NCBI GenBank assembly: GCA_040274765.1
Contig: JBEMAY010000003.1
Location: 16,652 to 80,651 of the forward strand
Reading direction: 5' to 3'
DNA length: 64,000 nucleotides
Origin: Psychrobacillus sp040274765
GTDB lineage: Bacteria > Bacillota > Bacilli > Bacillales_A > Planococcaceae
The notes below the pieces were generated by a model. The model was not told the DNA's origin, searched no databases, and saw only the letters and a program-made list of their open reading frames with translations. Both the position numbers and the translations under genes were made by a program. Numbering within the stretch: the stretch's first letter is position 1; every line of letters starts with the position of its first letter. Shown in pieces: positions 36,811 to 44,872 of the stretch.

Positions 36811-37905
36811 GTGAAAATACATGCTATTGAGACGTTTTATGTGGCTGTACCACTGACGAAGCCCTTTAAAACAGCATTACGTACAGTTACTACTGCTTTT
36901 TCCATAGTGGTGAAGGTAACGTCTGATGAAGGAAAAGTAGGTTACGGAGAGGCACCTCCCACTCATGTAATCACAGGGGAGTCTTTGGAAAGTATCCGAT
37001 ATGCCATAAATGAAATTATTTCACCACAGCTAATCGGGAGTTCTTTACTAGAAAAGGAATTAATATTTCAGAAGCTTCATAAAGCAGTTGTCAGAAATAC
37101 GAGTGCTAAAGCTGCAGTGGATATGGCAATCTTTGATCTTTTGGGTCAATACGCCGAGCTCCCGCTTTATCAATATTTAGGAGGCTATCGAAATAGCCTA
37201 ACAACTGATTTTACTGTAAGTGTTAATGGACCTGCTGAGATGGCAGATGATGCCGAGCGCTACGTAGGTGAAGGATTTCAAATACTGAAAGTGAAAGTTG
37301 GAATTGGCACTATACAAGACGACATTGGCCGTATAAAGGCAATAAGAAAAAGAATAGGGAAAGAAATTAAAATTAGACTGGATGCCAATCAGGGCTGGAA
37401 TGCAAAGGAAGCTGTTTATGCTATTAAATCAATGGAGGAAGCAGGGCTAGACATTGAATTTGTGGAGCAACCGGTGCTTGCAGAGGACATAGAGGGGCTA
37501 AAATACGTAACAGATCGGACCGCTACTCCAATTATGGCAGATGAAAGTGTTTTTTCAGTAAATGACGCCAAGCGTGTGATAGAAAGGAGAGCTGCCGATT
37601 TAATAAATATTAAGTTAATGAAATCTGGTGGCATTTATCAGGCATTAAAAATTAATACCTTGGCAGAGGCGAACGGTATCACATGTATGGTAGGGAGTAT
37701 GATTGAAACTAAAATAGGTATAACCGCTGCTGCTCATCTTGCAGCGAGTCAGCCTAATATCCTTTTCTATGATTTTGATGCTCCTTTGATGCTGGCAGAG
37801 GATATTGTGACAGGAGGGGTCATCTACCGAGCTAGTACTATGACGTTTTCGGATTCTTATGGATTAGGTATTGCGAGCGTTCAAACAGGGGAGGGACAAA
37901 AATGA
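36811..37905 (+). CDS. ykfB: L-Ala-D/L-Glu epimerase YkfB
   Basis: This 364-residue member of the enolase superfamily interconverts L-Ala-D-Glu and L-Ala-L-Glu from murein. The catalytic residues sit at the same numbers as in the B. subtilis enzyme: K160 and K162 (KVKVG), Mg2+ ligands D191, E219 and D244, and K268 (NIKLMKSGG). GTG start with AGGAGG. The gene begins 11 bp after ykfA and overlaps ykfC by four bases. Confidence 0.95.
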   Translation: MKIHAIETFYVAVPLTKPFKTALRTVTTAFSIVVKVTSDEGKVGYGEAPPTHVITGESLESIRYAINEIISPQLIGSSLLEKELIFQKLHKAVVRNTSAKAAVDMAIFDLLGQYAELPLYQYLGGYRNSLTTDFTVSVNGPAEMADDAERYVGEGFQILKVKVGIGTIQDDIGRIKAIRKRIGKEIKIRLDANQGWNAKEAVYAIKSMEEAGLDIEFVEQPVLAEDIEGLKYVTDRTATPIMADESVFSVNDAKRVIERRAADLINIKLMKSGGIYQALKINTLAEANGITCMVGSMIETKIGITAAAHLAASQPNILFYDFDAPLMLAEDIVTGGVIYRASTMTFSDSYGLGIASVQTGEGQK

Positions 37906-38825
37906 CAGGAGAAAATAGTAATTGGGTTTGTGCAGTAAAGGTTGCAACGGTTTGGACAGAGCCTGCATCTGCTCGAGAAGTGGATCGTCCTGGGATATCT
38001 AATCCAGTACAGCTCGTGGAATGGCTTGAGGCTTTGCCCTACAAGGAGCGACTTGCCCTTTGCGATGAAAATCGTGTTCAGACCCAGCTCCTATACGGAG
38101 AGCCGGTAATTGTGGACGAGATAAAAGATGATTGGGCTAAAATAGTTGCAATCTGGCAGCCTTCTAAAAAAGACAAAAGAGGCTATCCAGGATGGGTGCC
38201 ATTGGCTCAATTGAAAGAAACGGTTGAGGTCGAAAACAAGGGCGTTGTTCGAGTTAAGGGGACGAAAGCACAGTTATGGGATACGGAAGAGAAACCATTA
38301 CTAATCCTGCCTTTTAATACAATTTTACCTGTTCTTGCGGAAACTGAAGGTTACTATAGGGTTCAAGTCTCACATGGAGAAGGGTTACTCCGAAAAGAAA
38401 ATGTGGATTTTGGAGTATCTAAGGAACAGTTGCCTAAACTCCCCATAGAGGAAGCAGTGAATTTGGGAGAAACCTATTTAGATTTGCCATATCTATGGGG
38501 AGGTATGTCCCCATATGGCTTTGATTGCTCCGGGTTTTCATACAATATGTTAAAGGCGTGTGGATATTTTATAGCCCGCGATGCAAGTGATCAGGCTATT
38601 GGAGGCATAGAGCTATCAAAGGATAACCCGTCTTCATGGAAAAAGGGAGATTTACTATTTTTTGCAAATGATGAAGGAACGGGCTCAGTTCGTCATGTTG
38701 GATTCTACTATGGGAATGGTCAATTGTTGCACTCTCCTTCGACAGGAAAGTCAGTAGAAATTTTAGTGTTGGAAGGCTCGAAGCTTGAAAAAGAGATATG
38801 TGCTGTAAGGAGATATGCTGTTTAA
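37902..38825 (+). CDS. ykfC: Gamma-D-glutamyl-L-diamino acid endopeptidase YkfC
   Basis: This 307-residue NlpC/P60 peptidase has two SH3b-like domains (about residues 10-85 and 90-165) and a C-terminal catalytic domain with Cys209 (DCSGF), His265 (RHVGF) and His277 as the catalytic triad. There is no signal peptide, as in B. subtilis YkfC, so it acts in the cytoplasm on imported murein peptides, releasing L-Ala-D-Glu for YkfB. The start overlaps the ykfB stop. Confidence 0.93.
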   Translation: MTGENSNWVCAVKVATVWTEPASAREVDRPGISNPVQLVEWLEALPYKERLALCDENRVQTQLLYGEPVIVDEIKDDWAKIVAIWQPSKKDKRGYPGWVPLAQLKETVEVENKGVVRVKGTKAQLWDTEEKPLLILPFNTILPVLAETEGYYRVQVSHGEGLLRKENVDFGVSKEQLPKLPIEEAVNLGETYLDLPYLWGGMSPYGFDCSGFSYNMLKACGYFIARDASDQAIGGIELSKDNPSSWKKGDLLFFANDEGTGSVRHVGFYYGNGQLLHSPSTGKSVEILVLEGSKLEKEICAVRRYAV

Positions 38826-38839
38826 AGGGGGGAAAGATA

Positions 38840-39799
38840 GTGGGAAATGTTCTATTATCAGTTAAGGATTTAAAGCGCCATTTTGATATTGGTCAGGGCA
38901 GTACATTAAAAGCAGTAGATGGAATTAGCTTTGACATTCTTAAGGGAGAAACCTTTGGCTTAGTCGGGGAGTCAGGGTGTGGAAAATCTACTGCTGGCCG
39001 TACAATCCTAGGTCTGTATAACCGGACTGAAGGGGATGTGCTATTCGAACAAAAGAATGTACATGAAATGAATGATAAAGAACGTAAAGATTATTTAAAG
39101 AAAATGCAAATGATTTTCCAAGATCCCTATGCTTCTTTAAATCCTAGGTCCACGGTTCTTGAGATTATTGCCGAGCCTATTGAAATTCATAACTTATATA
39201 GCTCAAAAAAAGAGGTTAAAGAAAGAGTTTACGAGCTGTTAGAAGATGTCGGTCTCAATCGAGATCACGCTAATCGATATCCTCATGAATTTTCTGGGGG
39301 CCAGAGACAGCGTATTGGAATTGCTCGAGCGTTGGCATTGGATCCGGAATTTATCATAGCAGATGAGCCAATATCTGCTTTGGATGTTTCTGTACAAGCT
39401 CAAGTAGTTAAACTATTACAGCGACTCCAAAAGGAAAAAGGGCTTACCTACTTATTTATCGCGCATGATCTATCTATGGTTAAATATATTTCGGATCGGA
39501 TTGGAGTGATGTATTTAGGACATATGGTTGAACTAACAACAAGTGGTCAGCTTTATGAAAGTCCACTACATCCTTATACGCAGGCTTTGTTATCAGCTAT
39601 TCCTATTCCAGATCCAGACATTGAGGAATCACGTCAACGGATTATTCTTCAAGGCGAGCTACCAAGCCCAATCAATCCACCTTCTGGGTGTGTATTTCGT
39701 ACTAGATGTTCTCACGCGATGTCTATATGTGCAGAGAAGAAGCCAGTTTGGCAAGAGCAGGAACCAGGTCACTTTGTTGCTTGTCATCTTTATAATTAA
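38840..39799 (+). CDS. ykfD: Peptide ABC transporter ATPase YkfD
   Basis: This 319-residue OppF/DppF-type ABC ATPase has Walker A GESGCGKST, signature FSGGQRQR, Walker B FIIADEP and the C-terminal cysteine region (CVFRTRCSHAMSIC). It completes the two-ATPase set with DppD. GTG at 38840 was chosen because GGGGGGAAAG lies just before it; the frame extends back into ykfC without support. It is the last gene of the operon, followed by a terminator. Confidence 0.92.
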   Translation: MGNVLLSVKDLKRHFDIGQGSTLKAVDGISFDILKGETFGLVGESGCGKSTAGRTILGLYNRTEGDVLFEQKNVHEMNDKERKDYLKKMQMIFQDPYASLNPRSTVLEIIAEPIEIHNLYSSKKEVKERVYELLEDVGLNRDHANRYPHEFSGGQRQRIGIARALALDPEFIIADEPISALDVSVQAQVVKLLQRLQKEKGLTYLFIAHDLSMVKYISDRIGVMYLGHMVELTTSGQLYESPLHPYTQALLSAIPIPDPDIEESRQRIILQGELPSPINPPSGCVFRTRCSHAMSICAEKKPVWQEQEPGHFVACHLYN

Positions 39800-39806
39800 T
39801 AAGATT

Positions 39807-39844
39807 ACCACCAGTCTTCTTAAAAAGGATTGGTGGTTTTTATT
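39807..39844 (+). terminator. Terminator of the dpp-ykf operon
   Basis: ACCACCAGTC pairs with GATTGGTGGT (one G-T pair) around an 11-base loop, followed by a T tract. Confidence 0.85.
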
Positions 39845-40017
39845 GTATTTGAGTCTTCGGCTGATGGCTTCTCGTTCAACCATGGGACGCGTTCTAACGT
39901 AGAGATCAAATTTCATATTTTAAGGAATTAAAATAATTGGGTTATTTATAGAACTTATTCCAATTTGAGACGTATAACCTAGTGGAGAAAAAATTAGTGG
40001 TAAGGAAGGTGAGTTAA

Positions 40018-40941
40018 TTGGAGCAGAAAACAATAGTAAGGCTACAAAATCTTTCTAAAATAATCAGTAATAAGAAAATTATCGATGATCTCACATTAGA
40101 CTTGTACGCTGGCCAAATAACGGGGTTTTTAGGGCCGAATGGAGCAGGGAAAACAACTACTATTCGTATGATGACTGGGCTTATGGAACCAACTTCAGGT
40201 GAGGTATTTATAGAGGGGAAGCCCCTTTCAGAGAATTTTGAGGAATCCATGAGTAAGATAGGGGTTATCGTAGAAAATCCTGAAATGTATAAATTCATGA
40301 GTGGGTATAAAAATTTAGTTCATTTTGCTCGAATGAATAAAAATGTACCTAAAGAACGCATTGATGAAGTGATTGCCCAAGTAGGACTTCAAAAGCGCAT
40401 TCACGAAAAGGTATCTACCTATTCTTTAGGAATGAGACAGCGTCTTGGTCTGGCGCAGGCTATTTTACATAAGCCTAAATTTCTTATTTTAGATGAGCCA
40501 ACCAATGGATTAGATCCTGCAGGTATTCGTGAATTCCGAACATACTTAAAGAAGATTGCAGTCGAAGAAGGCGTAGCCATCTTTGTCTCGAGTCACTTAC
40601 TCGCTGAAATAGAATTAATGTGCGATCGGATTGCTGTTATTCAAAACGGGAAGCTTCTATCTATTCGAGAGGTAAATGAACAGCAGAAATCTTATTATTA
40701 CGTCGAAGCATCCGAAAATGAAAAAGTTATAGATTTCTTTAACGATAAGGAGATTACCTTTGAGACTCAAGGAAGTGGTTTTGTAATCCCACTTAATAAA
40801 GAGCAAGTTCCTGCTTTTGCAGCCGAGATGATTGCAAATGAATTACAAATCTATTCCATCACTCCAAATAGAAAAACATTAGAAGATCAGTTCTTAGAAA
40901 TTACAGGAGGTGGACAAATTGCTGAATCTCGTACGAAATGA
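40018..40941 (+). CDS. ABC transporter ATP-binding protein
   Basis: This 307-residue ABC ATPase has Walker A GPNGAGKTT, signature YSLGMRQR, Walker B FLILDEP and a C-terminal extension typical of ABC-2 exporters of the BcrA/NatA kind. TTG start with AAGGTGAG upstream. The permease gene starts inside its last 23 bases, so the two form one exporter. The substrate is unknown; relatives export bacitracin-like peptides or act on Na+ or lantibiotics. Confidence 0.9.
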   Translation: MEQKTIVRLQNLSKIISNKKIIDDLTLDLYAGQITGFLGPNGAGKTTTIRMMTGLMEPTSGEVFIEGKPLSENFEESMSKIGVIVENPEMYKFMSGYKNLVHFARMNKNVPKERIDEVIAQVGLQKRIHEKVSTYSLGMRQRLGLAQAILHKPKFLILDEPTNGLDPAGIREFRTYLKKIAVEEGVAIFVSSHLLAEIELMCDRIAVIQNGKLLSIREVNEQQKSYYYVEASENEKVIDFFNDKEITFETQGSGFVIPLNKEQVPAFAAEMIANELQIYSITPNRKTLEDQFLEITGGGQIAESRTK

Positions 40942-41818
40942 GTGGTTAAAACTATGGAGTAAAAAAGCGACCTGGATCATGGCCATATTGCTCGTATTGG
41001 TCATGCTTGCAGCTGCAAGTTTTGTGAAATGGATGACTACAATGGAAGTTGGGCAGGACGAATCAGGTGAAACTATAACAGTTAGTCAGATGGCTGCTGG
41101 CTCAGAGGATCCTGAAATAACTAAATATAGATTGGATAACGACCTGCCACCGATTAGTGATGATAGCGCGCAAGGCTTTATCACCGGCCTTCCTGGTATG
41201 ATGTCAGTTGTTACATTACTTACAGTAGTTGTTTCAGGTGGTATAGTAGCTTCTGAATTTTCTCAAGGCACGATGAAAATGTTATTAACAAGACCAGTGA
41301 AACGATGGAAAATTCTAACGTCTAAACTGTTAACAGTTGGTTTATTTGCAGTAGCAATGACTGGTATTCTTCTTATTTCAGGCATCATTTTCGGATATAT
41401 ATTCTTTGATAATGTACCAGGAACCCAATTAGAGTTAGTTGACGGCGCTGTAGTTGAAGTTTCCTTCTGGGGTAGATTATTATTGTTAACTGCTTTGTCG
41501 CTAATCAATGTATTAGTGATTGGAACGTTGGCCTTTATGATTGGTTCTGTTTTCCGATCGAGCTCATTGGCAATAGGAATATCTATTTTCTTGATGTTTA
41601 CAGGAGTACAAGTTACAGGAGTTCTTGCAGTGCTGAAAATCGATGCTTCGAAATATATTTTATTTGCTAATACAAATTTGGGGCAATTTATTGGAACGAA
41701 CAGCCCACTACTAGAAAGCATGTCTATGGGCTTCTCTATTGTTGTAATTGCTGTGTATCTAGTGATATTCCTAGTGACAAGCTACTGGTCGTTTACCAAA
41801 CGTGATGTAACAGCGTAA
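40919..41818 (+). CDS. ABC-2 type transporter permease
   Basis: This 299-residue permease has six hydrophobic segments and a hydrophilic loop of about 70 residues after the first helix, typical of the ABC-2 family. A GTG at 40910 overlaps the AGGAGG box, so the TTG at 40919, eight bases after it, was preferred; the product then begins MLNLVRNEWLKLW as relatives do. It overlaps the ATPase gene. No terminator is visible before the promoter at 41826. Confidence 0.88.
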   Translation: MLNLVRNEWLKLWSKKATWIMAILLVLVMLAAASFVKWMTTMEVGQDESGETITVSQMAAGSEDPEITKYRLDNDLPPISDDSAQGFITGLPGMMSVVTLLTVVVSGGIVASEFSQGTMKMLLTRPVKRWKILTSKLLTVGLFAVAMTGILLISGIIFGYIFFDNVPGTQLELVDGAVVEVSFWGRLLLLTALSLINVLVIGTLAFMIGSVFRSSSLAIGISIFLMFTGVQVTGVLAVLKIDASKYILFANTNLGQFIGTNSPLLESMSMGFSIVVIAVYLVIFLVTSYWSFTKRDVTA

Positions 41819-41825
41819 TTACCTA

Positions 41826-41854
41826 TTGCATATTTCCAAAACTTGTAGTATTCT
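41826..41854 (+). promoter_or_regulatory. Sigma-A promoter of the rsgA-like attenuator unit
   Basis: TTGCAT and TATTCT are separated by 17 bp. Transcription would begin near 41861, about 25 nt before the leader-peptide start and about 290 nt before the GTPase gene. Confidence 0.65.
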
Positions 41855-41885
41855 GAATTTAACTTAAAGAAAGAGGTGAGGCATT

Positions 41886-41951
41886 ATGGCAATTGTATAT
41901 AATTCGATTCGAATCAGTAAGTTCATGATGTCTCACCCTGTTATTTTCTAA
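41886..41951 (+). CDS. Leader peptide (21 residues) of the rsgA-like gene
   Basis: A short frame, MAIVYNSIRISKFMMSHPVIF, has a strong ribosome binding site (GAGGTGAGG, 41873-41881). It is too small for a stand-alone function. Codons 8-17 overlap the left arm of an antiterminator, so its translation would decide whether the downstream terminator forms. This is the design of leader peptides before antibiotic-resistance and ribosome-protection genes in Bacilli. No stalling motif was recognised. Confidence 0.6.
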   Translation: MAIVYNSIRISKFMMSHPVIF

Positions 41952-42079
41952 TTGTAGGCTGAATAGGTATTAGTTTGATTGTACACAGACAATTGAGCTT
42001 ATTTCTTCATACTTTTTGAAATTTCTTTACTAATGAACGGGAGACCATGATTGCTGATTCGAGCAATCATGGTTTTTTT
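41909..42079 (+). promoter_or_regulatory. Transcription attenuator: antiterminator/terminator pair
   Basis: The terminator is ACCATGATTGCT (from 42044) paired with AGCAATCATGGT over 12 bp, then seven T. Its 5' arm and loop (42041-42062) are also complementary to 41909-41934 inside the leader peptide: TCGAATCAG, a wobble and AA, then TCATG, then GTCTC, interrupted by two 2-base bulges (21 Watson-Crick pairs plus one G-U). The two structures exclude each other. Unhindered leader translation should favour the terminator; early stalling or poor initiation should favour readthrough. The mechanism is inferred from base pairing. Confidence 0.7.
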
Positions 42080-42150
42080 GTTGCCCAGTAATTCGCTTAT
42101 TAAAATGGCGACTCAAATAATTTAAGGGAAAAATTAGGAGGAAATTGAAA

Positions 42151-43206
42151 TTGAATTTAATCGAACAGTATGGATGGAATAGTAAATGGGAAGAAAAGAT
42201 GTCGAACAAAGGATTGGTAGGCCGTGTTTTACTTGAACATAAACATTCTTACCGAGTGATTACTAATGAAGGCGAGTGGCTTTGCTCTCTTTCGGGCAAA
42301 TTTAAGTTTGACCACAACCGTGAAGCTTATCCGGCAGTAGGGGATTGGGTGGTTTTAGAGCAGATGCCAGGAGAAGAGAAAGGTATTATTCAACAGGTTC
42401 TACCAAGACAATCCCAATTTTCAAGAAAAGTAGCAGGTACAACAACAGAAATCCAATTAGTTGCAGTAAATGTAGACTATGTATTTTTAGTGATGTCACT
42501 CAACCACGATTTCAATGTAAGAAGGCTAGAACGTTACTTACTTGCAGCTTGGGATTCTGGTGCTACACCTGTAGTGGTATTAACGAAAAAAGATGCTTGT
42601 GAACAGGTAGATAACTTCATCAGTGAAGTAGAAACAATTGCATTTGGAGTAGACATTTTTACAGTATCCAGCGTGACAGGAGAAGGAATAGATGAATTAG
42701 CAGCGCTCCTTGTCAACGGGAAAACGGGTGCATTACTAGGGTCTTCAGGGGTAGGGAAATCCTCTTTGATCAATGCTTTATCCGGGGAAGAGGTAATGGC
42801 GGTAAGCGACATTCGAGAGGATGATAGTAAAGGACGTCATACAACAACCCATAGAGAGCTTTCTTTGTTACCTGGAGGAGGACTATTAATTGATACCCCG
42901 GGGATGAGAGAATTTCAGCTTTGGGATTCTAGCGAGGGGATAAGCAATAGCTTCCAGGATATAGAAGAGCTAGCGACAGCGTGTCGATTTAGAGACTGTC
43001 AGCATAAAAAAGAGCCTGGCTGCGCCATTGCCGAAGCGATTCAAACTGGTTTGCTGAAAGAGGATCGGTATGTAAGCTATGTAAAACTATTGCGTGAGCT
43101 TGCTCATATCGAACGAAAAAACAACTTAGCTGCTCAAAAAACAGAACGTGATAAATGGAAGCAAGTATCGAAGATCCAAAAAACTCATAAGAAAAGAAAT
43201 ATTTAA
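42151..43206 (+). CDS. RsgA-like circularly permuted GTPase (second type)
   Basis: This 351-residue ribosome small-subunit-dependent GTPase of the RsgA/YjeQ family has an N-terminal OB fold, the permuted G motifs TKKD (G4), GSSGVGKSS (G1) and DTPGMRE (G3), and a zinc knuckle C-x4-C-x-H-x5-C near residue 290. It is longer than B. subtilis RsgA (YloQ, 298) and has a different N-terminus, so it is probably a paralogue. RsgA helps 30S maturation. TTG at 42151 chosen from spacing to AGGAGG; TTG at 42145 is too close. Controlled by the attenuator upstream. Confidence 0.88.
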   Translation: MNLIEQYGWNSKWEEKMSNKGLVGRVLLEHKHSYRVITNEGEWLCSLSGKFKFDHNREAYPAVGDWVVLEQMPGEEKGIIQQVLPRQSQFSRKVAGTTTEIQLVAVNVDYVFLVMSLNHDFNVRRLERYLLAAWDSGATPVVVLTKKDACEQVDNFISEVETIAFGVDIFTVSSVTGEGIDELAALLVNGKTGALLGSSGVGKSSLINALSGEEVMAVSDIREDDSKGRHTTTHRELSLLPGGGLLIDTPGMREFQLWDSSEGISNSFQDIEELATACRFRDCQHKKEPGCAIAEAIQTGLLKEDRYVSYVKLLRELAHIERKNNLAAQKTERDKWKQVSKIQKTHKKRNI

Positions 43207-43217
43207 TAGAGGTGTAT

Positions 43218-43676
43218 ATGATTCGATTAATTGATCACCAAAAACATTCAGTAGCAGAGGAAATGCTGAAAATACAAATTCCAGCTTACCGCAAGGAAGC
43301 GGAAATTATAGGCTTTGAAGGTATTCCACAGCTTAGCGAAACTATAGAGAATATTAAAGTATCTAAAGAAATTTTTGTAGGGAAGTACAATAAGGAGCAA
43401 TTGCTTGGCTTTATCTCCTATGAATATCAGGGAACAGTAATGGATATTTGCAGATTAGTCGTCCACCCTGATCATTTTAGGAAGGGGATAGCATCAGAGT
43501 TGTTACAGTATGTTTTGAATACAGCTCATAAAGGGGTAAGTATAATTGTTTCTACTGGTGCTAAAAATATACCGGCACTTGCTTTGTATGAAAGACATCA
43601 TTTTTCCAAAGTACAGGATATTGAGGTAGAGCCAACAATTTTTATTACACAGCTTAAATACATTTCGCAAATATAA
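43218..43676 (+). CDS. GNAT-family N-acetyltransferase
   Basis: This 152-residue GCN5-type acetyltransferase has motif A (ICRLVVHPDHFRKGIASELL) near residue 80 for acetyl-CoA binding, followed by ARALYERHHF-like residues (ALALYERHHF). The substrate is unknown. It lies about 10 bp after the RsgA-like gene, so it is part of the same attenuated transcript; this makes an N-acetylation role in the same stress response possible but unproven. Confidence 0.85.
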   Translation: MIRLIDHQKHSVAEEMLKIQIPAYRKEAEIIGFEGIPQLSETIENIKVSKEIFVGKYNKEQLLGFISYEYQGTVMDICRLVVHPDHFRKGIASELLQYVLNTAHKGVSIIVSTGAKNIPALALYERHHFSKVQDIEVEPTIFITQLKYISQI

Positions 43677-43705
43677 GAATATAAGTTTTCATTTTGATAC
43701 ACCCT

Positions 43706-43739
43706 AAAACTACTGACAATAAATGTTGGTAGTTTTTTT
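43706..43739 (+). terminator. Rho-independent terminator
   Basis: AAACTACTGACA pairs with TGTTGGTAGTTT (two G-T pairs) and is followed by T residues. It ends the rsgA-like/GNAT unit. Confidence 0.8.
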
Positions 43740-43764
43740 GTTTCTTTTATGTTAGGCATATCAA

Positions 43765-43812
43765 TTGCACAACCAAAAAATTCATTATATAATATAGTCA
43801 AAGATAGTCAAA
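43765..43812 (+). promoter_or_regulatory. ctsR promoter with CtsR operator
   Basis: TTGCAC and TATAAT are 17 bp apart. Directly downstream, AGTCAAA-GAT-AGTCAAA at 43796-43812 is a perfect CtsR heptamer repeat, overlapping the transcription start. It gives autoregulated heat-shock control of the ctsR-mcsA-mcsB-clpC operon. Confidence 0.92.
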
Positions 43813-43842
43813 GTCAGTTTTTGTGAGAAGAGGTGAGAGAAG

Positions 43843-44316
43843 ATGAAAAATATATCTGACATTATTGAAGGTTATTTGAAGGCAATTATCGAAGAAGAAA
43901 GTAGAGGGCAAATTGAAATTAAAAGAAGCGAAATCGCTGAAAAATTTCAATGTGTTCCCTCACAAATAAATTATGTAATAAACACTCGATTCACCCTAGA
44001 TCGTGGATATTTGGTGGAAAGTAAACGTGGTGGTGGTGGATATATTCGAATCCTCCGCGTTCGGGCCCACACAAAGGCTGAATTGATTGAGCATATAATA
44101 CAAAGTCTGGAAGCAGGAGCATCTGCATCCACTACAGAAGATATAGTTTTTCGTTTATTGGATGAAGAGGTTATTACGAAAAGAGAGGCAAAAATCATAT
44201 TAGCAGCTCTGGACCGAACAACTTTAGCCATCCCGCTACCAGCAAGAGATGAGCTACGAGCACGTATACTTTGTGCCATGCTTTTAACACTAAAATACGA
44301 AAAAAGTGAAAATTGA
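43843..44316 (+). CDS. ctsR: Class III heat-shock repressor CtsR
   Basis: This 157-residue repressor has an N-terminal winged-helix DNA-binding domain with the glycine-rich wing RGGGGYI (about residues 62-68) and a C-terminal dimerisation domain that senses heat through the wing. It represses clp genes and its own operon through the operator at 43796. Phosphoarginine marking by McsB and ClpCP remove or inactivate it under stress. Confidence 0.96.
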   Translation: MKNISDIIEGYLKAIIEEESRGQIEIKRSEIAEKFQCVPSQINYVINTRFTLDRGYLVESKRGGGGYIRILRVRAHTKAELIEHIIQSLEAGASASTTEDIVFRLLDEEVITKREAKIILAALDRTTLAIPLPARDELRARILCAMLLTLKYEKSEN

Positions 44317-44332
44317 ACGGGGTGTTGATAAG

Positions 44333-44872
44333 GTGATTTGTGAAAATTGTAAACAACGGCCAGCTAAAGTAACTGTTACACAAGTGCATAATGGAGAACA
44401 CTTTGAAAGACATTATTGTGAGGTTTGTGCCAATAGCCTCCACCCGTTTTATGTTGAATACAAACAAGACCCACTATCGCTTCATCAGCTTCTATCCAAT
44501 TGGTTTAACCAAGCAGATCAGATAGTTCAACAAAAACAACAAAAAACACTGGAATGTGATGAATGTGGTTGGTCTATTGAGAGATTTCTAGAAGAAGGTA
44601 AGTTTGGATGCGCTTCATGTTATGATAGTTTCCGTCCTCATTTACCTCAAGCCCTAAAACGTCTACACAATGGTAATACTACGCATATTGGGAAAGCACC
44701 AGGGGCACTTGGAGAAAAGATAGCTTTAAAGAAACGAATTGAAGCAATCAGAGTCCAAATGAAGCAAGCAGTTGAGCAAGAGCAATTTGAGGATGCTGCA
44801 AAGTTAAGAGATGAAGTAAAAGAATTGGAGAAACAACTTGCTGGTGGAGGTGGCGATACTCATGTCGATTGA
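44333..44872 (+). CDS. mcsA: McsA, activator of the McsB arginine kinase
   Basis: This 179-residue protein has two zinc-binding CxxC pairs (CENC...CEVC at the N-terminus, CDEC...CASC near residue 80) and a C-terminal UVR motif (EQEQFEDAAKLRDEVKELE). It binds and activates McsB and links it to CtsR. GTG at 44333 matches the B. subtilis start (MICENC-like) and follows GGGGTG by eight bases. It overlaps the mcsB start. Confidence 0.93.
   Translation: MICENCKQRPAKVTVTQVHNGEHFERHYCEVCANSLHPFYVEYKQDPLSLHQLLSNWFNQADQIVQQKQQKTLECDECGWSIERFLEEGKFGCASCYDSFRPHLPQALKRLHNGNTTHIGKAPGALGEKIALKKRIEAIRVQMKQAVEQEQFEDAAKLRDEVKELEKQLAGGGGDTHVD

Noticed and set aside
39543..39902. 119-codon frame overlapping the end of ykfD
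   Set aside because: It lies out of frame within the conserved ATPase gene and runs through its terminator; no ribosome binding site.
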